Shown piece after piece: positions 37,201-48,100 of a stretch of 64,000 nucleotides of DNA. The first letter of the stretch is position 1. Each line of letters opens with the position of its first letter. The stretch is from Hyperoplus lanceolatus (taxonomy: Eukaryota; Chordata; Actinopteri; Uranoscopiformes; Ammodytidae), in contig CM049414.1 of the NCBI GenBank assembly GCA_026929865.2, positions 20,073,501-20,137,500 on the forward strand. The letters are read 5' to 3'. The notes beneath the pieces were generated by a model. That model worked only from the letters and a program-made list of their open reading frames with translations. It was not told where the DNA came from and made no database searches. The position numbers were made by a program, and so were the translations under genes.

Positions 37201-40200
37201 GAGAAACCCTCTCCAAGTAATTAACTGGCCTGAGTGCAGTGTCATTTCAGTGCTCTTTCGCAAACAGAAAACCTGATTTTCAACTCTTCACGATCTCTGA
37301 AATGGACCATTGGTCTTCACTAGTAGATGACAGCAGCAGGACTCACCTCTGCGTGAGGGAAGGGAGGCTCTGGAAGATACACCTTTGATTGCTTGTTGTG
37401 GCAAAGCCTATGGTTGAAAATAAAAACACAAACAAATCTAATTAGAATATCTCACAGGTGTGCAATGTGCAATAACTGATTCCTAAAATGAATGGAATTT
37501 GGCAGAAGAGCTTCTCACCACTCAGCAAAGATCTGAGAAAACTCCAGGGACTGGTTGGCGACGGGTGAGATGAAGTAGAAGGGCGTGGTCCCCAGGTTTG
37601 CGCTCTCGATGAACTGGTACAGACACTCCAGTAGGTCGTATATCACCCCGGACGAGTAGCACGGCACCAGCACGTTGCCTCCTGCTCGAATTGTCATGGC
37701 TACAGGCACAGATGAGAAAAAAAAACACAAACATTACAATACTCCAGACACAATAAGATTCCTTGATCACTTAAAGAAAGCATGACACATTCAAAAATAA
37801 ACATTGACATATATATGCTTTGTTTAGATATCTCAAAATTAGCCATTTAACATGAACTTGTGCATTTGCACCGTCCTACCAAGGTTGCTGCAGAATTCTC
37901 CCAGCATGCCGTCTGGGTTGGCGGTGGGCATCTGGGTGAGCCCCGTCAGTATCAGAACATCGCTGTTCTTTAGGGCGCTTTGGTCCATTGGCTGAGAGGA
38001 GAGAGAGAGAGACGCAATGAAACGTTAATGTCACTCTCTTGATCCCTGTCGGTATATTCCGGGGTCCCGATATGTAACTTCACCTACTATACCTGTGGAT
38101 GTGTGGTGAGCAGCGATGAACCCGACACATAGGCCACTTTCTCGTGATGAGACTGGATGATCCAGTTGGAGCTACCCAACGAGTAACCGGAGCTTAAGGG
38201 GGACACCTGCACAGCTCCAAACAACTCCTGGAGGAGGAGAGAAGTTGACCACATGAAAAAGGGGAGAAAACATAAAGAGGACAGATGCAGCTTTAATATA
38301 TATTTACTGGTAGCAACAGTTTGGGCTGATCTAATATATCCAGGACGTTTATTAAGCATTACTAATCCTGCACTCGCATCGTATTGTATGACCAGATGGG
38401 CTGTATGAATAGAAGCCTGCCACTTGTCTCAGCGTCAGCATTAGTGTATGTCTGTGTGTAGATCTTCTCACCACTTTCTGTGAGTAACCCACAAGCTGCA
38501 CTTTACTGAGGGCAGAGTTGACCTCCTGCATGCTGTAGCATCGCTTCCACGTCCACATATCCACAGCATCCTTCAGCGGCCCAGGGAGGCACCTAATATG
38601 ATGTAAGAATTTATTTATTCATAGCATATTGTATTATGTCAAATAACAATAAAAGACTAAAATGTTTAAAAATCAATAAATACAATTTATTATAATAGAT
38701 ACTTATATGGTGCTTTTCAAGTACTCAAATTTGTGAAAGAAAAATGAAATTGCATGATGAACGAAAGCTAAAATGAAATTGTTTTTCATATATTACATTT
38801 TATATTTTTTAATCAATTCAACTAATCACACATTATGCTCTCTTTTTATGTTCGTTCTAAGATTTTATTAAGTTTTCCTACCTTTGTATTTCCTTATTTT
38901 TCCAGCAGGTGGCAGACTGGGCTTTGGGAACTCTCTCCATGAAGTTCACCACTTCCTCCATGAAAAGTCTGAGGAAAATAACAGCAAGAATAAGCGTCTT
39001 ACCCATCATCTTAAACCACATCCAATGTCTGCTGACTCACGATACAACATCAGCCACAGCTCATTTTCCTGAGATGACTCAAAAACACAATAATCAATTG
39101 TTGTTTTCGATCTCTTTGACATATTTGGTTGCAAACCCATGAGAAAAGCAGTGTTAAAACCACATGCATATTCTCCATTAAATCAATAAAAAAAAAAAAA
39201 ATCATGACGTTTTATTTTTTTCATTCCTTGGATCTTCTCACCTGCCAATTGTCAGGGTGGGTTCTGTGGCGTACACTGTCCCAGTGAAGCCTGTGTGTTC
39301 GGTGATGTAGGGCAGTGCCATCATGCAGTGGTAGTTGGAGATCAGGATGACATCAATGGTGGATAGATCAAGGAGTTCTTTCTGCAGGCAGCATACGTGG
39401 GAAATGTAGTTTATTTAGATGAAAGATGTATAATTATTATTTGTGTAGAGCCCTTGTTATAATTAACATAAAATAGATTATTATGTTAATATTTGCACAG
39501 TAATAAAAAGCATGCAGTCAACATGATATTGAATGATAAAAACAAAACAAAAAAGTATCTCCTTGTCAGGTTGCACTTGGCTCCCTGTCCTAAAGGCAAG
39601 GTATTGTGTTTCCTGCAGCAAAAATCATTCACTTTAAGCATTTGACTGATGTCTTAAACAAGATAAAAGAAATGCACTTAAGCTGAATATGCTGTATGTC
39701 TGGTGGCAGGGTTTATTATTACCTCAGGGAGACAGAACTCTGGCTGCGAGTCCACAAAAACTCTTCCTGCACACTCCTTCAGCTCCTGGAAACATTGAGA
39801 AATTGTTTACTGACATTACAGCAGAAACAAATTTAGTGTGATTCACAAAGCAGCAATCTAAGGCACTTAAAGCTTCAAATACCAATTAAAAGCTTAGTCG
39901 ATAAACACAACAAAAACAGCTTCTCACACCTTCTCCAAGTTTATATTTCCATCCTTAGAGACCCATCCAGGGAGCTTGGAGAGTCTTGGGCTGAAAAGAA
40001 AACAAGATCAATTCATCAAGATGCAGAACAACAAAGTCTAAAGTTAATTAATGCAGTAACATGCCAGGGTCTCACCTGTGCACGAGAGGGAGGGGCAGGA
40101 AGTTGAGGACAGATGTAGTATCCAGCCCACAGTCCAACATGATAGTGGTGGATTTGAACTTGAGGACATTGCAAGGCAATGTAGGATGACCGGACAGACA

Positions 40201-40620
40201 ATACTGACACATGGGAAAGGGAATGTCATTAGAAACATACGTTTATGAACTTGCCAACCACACAATGCATGGGTGAAACAGCAGAGTCTTGAAAGGATAC
40301 AAGACAGGACCTAATATTTAGTCCAGTGACGATATCGTTGTCTGCTACCTGTTATTCAAAACGCTCCTACTCTCACGTTGTGTGAACAAACTGGTCCATT
40401 TATCAACATCAAATTAACCAAACAGCCTAGCTTCTAGCAGCCTTGTTAGCTTTAGCCCCAGTAGAAGAGAAATTACCATTCGGGGCTACTAGCTGCTAAG
40501 CTAATAGTGCAGCTATAACTAAAGACTCCCTGAACGATTAATTATCGCATTATTATAGTCAGCTGGGGTTCATTAGGCTACTTTCATTTTGCGTACAGCC
40601 TGTTTACTTACCAATTTCAT
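34293..40620 (-). CDS. ints9: Integrator complex subunit 9
   Basis: Catalytically inactive metallo-beta-lactamase/beta-CASP partner of INTS11 in the nuclear Integrator complex, which cleaves snRNA and promoter-proximal transcripts. Seventeen coding exons: 40612-40620, 40076-40203, 39930-39990, 39723-39785, 39242-39381, 38882-38968, 38472-38592, 38093-38227, 37880-37991, 37519-37699, 37347-37407, 36699-36870, 36451-36575, 35621-35788, 35236-35334, 34983-35120 and 34293-34469. They sum to 658 residues, the length I recall for human. Landmarks in order: [82 protein letters not shown] linker and the C-terminal RFLQKL that contacts INTS11. The first exon codes only MKL. All introns are GT-AG and every junction keeps frame. 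Confidence 0.98.
36925..37110 (+). repeat. Dispersed intronic repeat, copy B
   Basis: Shortened member of the family at 12855-13165 and 50085-50645 (GAGAATGCTTTTTGTCAAAA, CTGTCTGTACTGTG, AATATCCAGTGTCTAGGC), inside an ints9 intron. Confidence 0.6.
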
Positions 40621-42131
40621 TTTAACGCTGGCAATGATATATAATTAGCGAGAAAGCTAGTTGGCTTGGTAGCACTTCATACTTCTACAGTTTACTCGCT
40701 TTGATTCTGTGGTGTTTTTGCACTCTACTGCCCTCTACAGAGGCGGAGTGTTTGTTAAGTCATATTTAACAGATACAACAACTGGCAGGAAAAAGGTGCC
40801 ACACACTGACCAAAACAGCACGTGTGTGTTTGTTTTTGGATGCCATGAAATTAGTCCGGTGCCTCACAAAATATGAGTAAAATATATGAATCAAAGATTT
40901 GATAAATGTCAACAAATGCACGTGCCAGCCAGCCCAACAGACTGCAGAGCTGTCAATCAGATTCTAACCAGAGCCATATATAGAGCAGTTCAGACAGTGA
41001 AGAGTACACATTTTGCAGAATTAAGGCCAGACCTAAAGTTATGATGACAATCTGCCTCGTCAGCGAACCTTTGACCAATTTGGAAAAGGTTATATGACCA
41101 TGTTAGGTTTAGATTAGGGTCGAAGTTGTAAAACATTTTATGCCAGGCAGAGGCGGGGCAACCATGGACCTTGAAGCAACTCCTTCCATTCACTACTCTG
41201 GTTTAGCCCCTCCCACGCTAACAGTGGCTAGCTAACGCCAATGCTAATGACCTGTCAAACCACTCCCAAGTTACTCATAGTGTTACTCTTACCTCGGAAA
41301 AACAAAACAGTTGCATGGTAATGTTGCGAAACTAATGTAGTTACATTTGGCTCCCGACTACTATTGTTAAGTTTTGTTTAGTAGTTATATTAGTGTTTTT
41401 GTGCCTAAAGGCTAACAACAACATACGGTGGTAAGCTCACTTTTGAAACTACTGAGTTCGATGTTTTCTCATGGAGGGTTTGTACAGTTATTAGTCAAGA
41501 GGATTTACGAGAGGGCAAGGACAGGTAGGGTTGGAAACGCCATGTATTTTTAAATTGACAATGTAAACACACACTTTTCCTTTACAGCTGTTGCTAAGTG
41601 AAAACAGCTGTGTGGTTAGGTATCGTTGTTAAATCATATAGTGAGCCCCGGCAGGCGCTCATTTAAGCCTGTGAAAGTAATATAAGTTATTACAGCTGAG
41701 ATGTTGTGCTGTTCTTTCAAACAAGGAGCTGACAATCGAAGCTGTCAGACCAAAAGCTGAAGATAACAGGCAAAATATGTTTTTTTGTTATTTCCCATAC
41801 ATTAACAATGGTAGAATATCACCAATGTTGTAAAGGAAAAAGTAGCATTGAGCATTGTAATTACTATTCAATAACATTTTTACAATCGGAGCTGTATTCA
41901 TATTATATTCAGCTGTCATTTGAAGAAGAAAAAAAACACTCAACAGTTAAAATCAGCTGATTGTCTTGAGTGATTTTTTTTTGTCAAGTCATGCCATCTT
42001 GTTGATGACTGTGTCACCCCTTTTAAGGCCATAGTCAGTCATTGCCTACTGTTATGGTTGACCATAATGTAATGTTATACGTGTCTCTGCATTTGACAGA
42101 CGAGAGGAGGTACGGGCTCGGTTTCTTCGCC
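40621..42131. promoter_or_regulatory. Divergent ints9/pafah2 upstream region
   Basis: Separates the start codons of two divergent genes. A likely noncoding first exon of pafah2 ends at CAG with donor GTAGGG near 41524; the second exon begins at 42100 after TTTGACAG. No TATA box or other element stands out, and the TSS positions are not determined. Confidence 0.4.
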
Positions 42132-45100
42132 ATGGGGACCTCCTGCAGTAATCACCTTGGGATCCCTCCAGCCAAGGGCCCCAATGCTGTGGGCTGCACC
42201 GACTTCATGATGGACCACACTGAGAAGGTAACAGCAGATCTACTTATTGAATCACAGAGTTTATACTGAGTTGGTCTGTGTTTGTAAATTAATTTGTTTT
42301 CATTTAGATAGGCAATGAAGTTTTGTCCATACTTTATATGGAAAAGGAGGTGTAATTGATGTTTTACTTCCTCTGGAAATAAATTCAATAAAATGACAAA
42401 CAAGACAACAACAAATAATGTTTAAATGACCTAATGTGATATAATTACTTAGCTGGACAATCTTATAGACTGAGCAGTGTTGTGTCACAAAGTAGTTCAA
42501 TATTTGTTTAGTATTTGGGAAGAATAGCAACAGGAAGTCTGCAGCACTAAGGCGTTGATATAACCAATTCCATTTCGCTCCAACTCCCATTACTTATCCC
42601 TCTGAGTTCAACAAGGCCAAGAGTTTCAAAGTTCTGCATTAGAAAAATGTAATCACATTTTATGACACTTAAGCTCATGGCTTTTTGTTTGTGTACTGAA
42701 CTGTTTGGTGTCCTCGTTTATAGGGCAGCTTCTTCCGGCTTTACTATCCTTGCCAAAAGACGGAAAAAGATGAAAAACCAGACTGGGTCCCATGCCGGGA
42801 GTACTTTAATGGTTTGGCAGACTTCATGAAAATCAACAGGACTTTGAGCGAAAGGATTTTCAACCACCTCTTTGGTAATTTAACTTCAGTTAGTCATTCC
42901 AGAACTAGTGTTTTTTCTTTAGTTTTTTTTTAAATGTTTTGTTTAGGGTTGGGTTTTTGAATGTTGGTCACTGAATCAGCTCAATAATAGCATTTTTATG
43001 TTTGCCTATTTTGTGTGGACAGAGAACATTTGTTTAAATCAGTCTACTCTTTAACTGCCTCACCAAGCAACACAAAACAGTCATAACAACAATGAAAGCA
43101 GAAATGATGTCCACAATAATTATAAATGACCTAACTGGTCATTTTCAATTCTGCAAGTGTATGATCACACTGCAGAATTAGCTGGGAACCAGAAGAGCAT
43201 AACATGTACCACAACACATTTTTTTTGTGTGTGTGTTTGAACAAGCTTCTGTTTTTATCTTTTGTTCATTCCAGGGTCCTTTAAGATCCCAGCCTCCTTG
43301 GATGCTCCATTTAAATCAAATGGAAAATGTCCAGTCGTTATATTTTCCCATGGCCTTGGAGCCTTTAGGTATACACAAGCAATTTGTTTCAACACTGCTA
43401 CAGTATTCACTCATTATGAAGAGGACGTTTTGCTCATTCATCAGCTACTGTGAACACTAGAATTGACCTTTCTTTGGCGTTTCCTAGGACTTTGTATTCA
43501 GCTGTATGTGCAGAGTTGGCCTCTCATGGCTTCATTGTGGCGTCCGTGGAACACAGGTATTCGTACAAGATTTCTTATTAAACATACACCATATTAATCT
43601 ATTATAACAAAGGGAGCTTCTTAAATTACACACATCAGACTGGTAGGACAGCTCTTATTCAAAAAGACCCAGTGTTGTGTCGCGTATAGCATCTTTATTT
43701 TCTAACTGTTTGTATACTGACAATTTGAAGCTGGAGCCACGTGGTATTTGGAGGAAATTCTAGTTTAACGTTAGCCAAGCAGACAATAACAGAGGGCAGT
43801 CTCCTTTGCATGTGGCTGTTTGTTTATCTGTGGAGTAGGAGTGGAAAGGCCATGCAGACAATGGTACGAACCAGGTCATCACATTTCTTTTCAGTATAGA
43901 GACAAGGGGGTCGGACGGAGATGAACATAATGGCCAGGGTTAGTGTGTGGTTTGAAGTGACTATTCCACTGAATATTAGCAGCCCATTGAAGGATAAAGC
44001 CACAGAACAGGCATGTGTCTGTGTTGTGACGTAGCTCACAGTTGTGACATTGGACTGGACTTTGTTTCACATGCCTGCGTTGGTGGTCAATGGTCAGTTC
44101 AGCCGCTCAGCTCGAGCTGCTTTTGTCACACTGTCAGGTTAGTCTCATGTGCATCTAAACCACACACCATGTTTGTGTGGATAACAGATAACTCACTTGA
44201 ATCAGGAAGGACTTTTATCCTAAGTTAAGTTTAAGTTAAATAGGCTATTTAGAAAATAACTATTGTCAGTCACGTAATTTTCACTGTAGCCATTCTACAT
44301 CACTGTCTTAAAGGTCACATATTATGCTAAATGCACTTTTTAAATGTGTTCTAACATATCCATGGGTCCACGGTGTACCTAGAGACTGCCAAAATATTTT
44401 AAAAAATAACAATCTCTCCTTTTCTCACTCTCCCCCTTTCTGAACCCCCCCCCCCCCCCCCCCCCCCCATATACTCCTGTCAGAATTCTCCTCGTTTCTG
44501 ACCTCAAAAACTGGAAAGCCAGAAGCTTCCACTGTGCAGCCCACACCCCTATTTCTTATTGGTCCACGGCCCTGACAGACAGAGGGCGAGGCGTATCTGG
44601 CTTCGCTTCCGGACAGGGGGCGGGGGGAGCTCAAAGATTGTATATTTACAAGGGGAGCTGCAGCTCTTTTTAAAAAATAGGCCATTGTGAGATTAGCTGA
44701 ACATCAGCATAGTACAATAAATTATCTGAAAGTTTTTTTCAGCAAACAATTAAAGAAAAACGTATTAGGGACCACTAAGACCATAGGGGAGAACGGGGTA
44801 AGTAGGCACACTTTTACTCTAGTGAGAATTGCTTATCACCTAAACATCTTTCAATAGTCATTCCTACATTAAATTGAAGCTTAAGGTGTTGGCTTGAAAT
44901 GTGTACCACTCACTTTTTCTATCTTATTGTAATAAAGAAGAAATTAATCATCAAAGACACCCTTACACATTGTGACAACCAACCCCATCAAGGGGTTGGT
45001 TGTCAAACACTATGGGGTTGTTTGTCACAATGTTATCTTAATGGGAATAATCTTAAAAAGAAGGCAAGCAAGTAGAACTAAATTTGAAAGTTTAATTGCA

Positions 45101-48100
45101 TTGTCAAGTTGATAAATAGGCCTACATAACTTACTGTAGCCTTGGCAGCTGGTCCAGTTTGGGATGCACTGGGTTGTTTTGATTTTGTTGCCCTTTTTTC
45201 TTTTGCATGCAAGCTGCCTTTTCCTGCTCTATTATTTCCTTCTCTGGGGTGTCAGTGAGGATGCAGCTTGACAATTTCTTTCATTATTGAGTTCCTTTTC
45301 TGGCTGCAGCCTTGAGATAACATGTGACAACCAACCCCCCAAAAAATGTGACGACCAACCCCAACTTGAATTTCTTGCTAGCATCAAGGCCAACAACCAT
45401 CTGACAACTAATTAGCTCGCTAACGACAATCTAAACTATAGTTTACCCTTCACACTTTGTATGGGTAACAAGTGTTTTGTTATAAACCCATTGTGTAAAA
45501 GCCTGGAAGAAAAATACTGAGGAGCTAAATATTTTGAATTTGACATGAAAAACACAAACAGTCGTCTCACCTCAAATTCAGCAGTCTAACTCCAAGGAAG
45601 ACTATGTAGGTGACTTCTGATCCCAATTCTGGATATTTACATACCAAAATTTCACAGACAGCACCTTCTGGTTCCGAGATATAACGATTGTGACATCCAA
45701 CCCATGTGACAAATTACCCCGTTCTCCCCTATAATATGGTGTACAATAGAACCGAAAAGTGTATAATATGTGAGCTTTAATGTCTAATTGTGATTAATTT
45801 TTGTGTTTACTATCTCTTGAATGCCATTTCTGATGTATGATCTTGATGCATTTTATGCCCCTGTAAAGCACTTTGAATGGCCTTGTCTGAATTGTGCTGT
45901 ATGAATAAACTTTCCTTGCCTTATGCTACATCCAAATATTTTTAGTAACATAAAAGGAAGTTTTATGTATCTTTAATTTTAATTTTATATTTGGACTAGG
46001 AGGAAGCTTCCAAACACATACAAATACTAATTTAAAAAGCCAGTCCATTTGTCTATAAAACAAAATAAAAATCTGAATTTTGGCCATTTGCTATTGACTC
46101 TTTATAGTGCGCTGTGTGTGTTTCTCTCTGATGCAGAGACCAGTCAGCCTCAGCTACGTATTATTTTCGTGAGAAGACAGAGTTGGAGAAGGCAAATGAG
46201 AAAGAGCCTCCGACATCTGCCTCAGACCAAAGCAACTTGGTAAGAGAGTGGATGTACTACAGAAGTCTTCAGCATGGAGAGAGCGAATTCCCCCTCCGCA
46301 ATAAACAGGTAAATAGGTATTTATGTGTGACGAACGTTGACAGGTTTGTCATCCTATGGGCAGCCTCACCTTTAAGTCAAAAGTCATTGTATAAAAAGGT
46401 GGAGGTGGAGACATTGTTCGTCAGCAGCTGGATTGCACAATCGCTGAACTTTATACACACTTACCAATATGCTGCATGGCACAGTTGTTCAAGTCAAACC
46501 ACATCCTTGTTCTTTCAGTCTTTCCTCTGACTGTTATCTCATATTATAACCACACACCCCTCCCCTTCTAATCCATGCTGTCCTAAATATTTAGTTATTT
46601 TAATCCTGCACTTTTTTATTAGGGGGCCAAGCCCGAGAAGGGCCTGGGACCGTGTTTTGCAGAGCAACATGGTTCCATAGCCCTGCTGGGCAGGGAACCC
46701 TATTGTTTTTGCTGGGACTTTTATTCCGTATTATTATTCCTGACGTAAAACTGGTGCTGCAGCCCAAACCGTAAAGGTTTGGGACATTCCACTTACATGG
46801 ATTATCCAGGTCTGTGCCTGGTACGCAGACACAAAAATTCAGACATGCCGGCCACTAGGTGGCGCTGCAACAAAGGAAAAGGCGTTTTGGGCTATAACTT
46901 CCACACCGAACGTCCGACAGTCAAAAACTTTATATCCACAGATGCCCACAAGTCAGCTGCATCTTTTGAGATAGGCCACGTGTATATATTTTTCGCTACG
47001 TCGCAAAAACTGTGTCAGTCTCCAAAACATAGTCCTCCTACAGTTTTCGCCCGATTTGGACGAAACCAAAAGCATTATGCTCTACTGACTCCCATGAGCG
47101 AAAGTTGGTCAAATAAGTTTTCTACGACCATCGGAAGACCGAACGGTAGCGCTTTAAAGATTTGCGAAAATCCCTTAAAAAAAAAAAAAAAAAAAAAAAC
47201 GATTTTCTTTAAACTCAAGGGAGACTATCATGGGGCATACCTGAGTCTATAAAAAAATATGGCCAAGAAATTCCTATGTATGCCGGACTTATTAAACAAA
47301 TTAGTTTTTCACTTTTACTTCCTGTTTCGAAGTGTTTTGGCGGGAAAATTCAAAAAAGTGTCTTTACAATGGAGAGGTTGACAATTTGATTTTGATCATA
47401 ACTCCCCAACCAAACATCACACATTCAAAAACTTGACATCCACTTGTTTGGTACATTCAGCTGCATCTTTCTATCTAACGTAGTTTTGCGAATGTCATCC
47501 ATAGGGGGCGCCAAAACCACAAAAAGCAAAGAAAACGAGTTTGGGGCTATAACTCCCACACCAAAAGTCCAGTGTTGCCAACTCTTCAGTAAGGAAAGTA
47601 GCTATTGGCTGTCCAAAAAGTCGCTAGAAGTCGCCAGATGACGTCATCGCCTAATTTGCATATTTGTAGACAGGGGTTTTATACAGTAATATTTGAATAG
47701 ATGAGGTTCTAGTGTTATGAACGTGACAATCGCATAAACAACCAATGTGGTAATGTTAAGTCTAGCAGTAATCATACATGCTCATGGTTTAAAAAAGCAC
47801 TGCGTAACATTTTGAATTGCACTACTCGTAGACTCAGACTGTAGAAGAGGGGGAAAAGCTGCTAACTGCTAATAATGATGCTAACGGAACACGAGCGGAG
47901 AGGTGTATCTCCTGCTCTGACCGCAGCTGGGAGGGGCTGCTGCGAGAGGACCGGGCCGTCTGTCAGTGCTCTGTGACGGGGGACGGGCCGGGAGGCTCCC
48001 GCTGCTCGTTGAGAAGCGTTAAAATTGATACTTGCTTCGGCGAAAAAGTCCCCAATTACACCAGAAAAAAAAGCTAGATGTGTCGCTTGTCGCTGTTTTG

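Noticed and set aside
46779-47252. 157-codon plus-strand frame in a pafah2 intron
   Set aside because: Falls within a multi-copy repeat and runs through a poly(A) stretch; no similarity to any protein I know.
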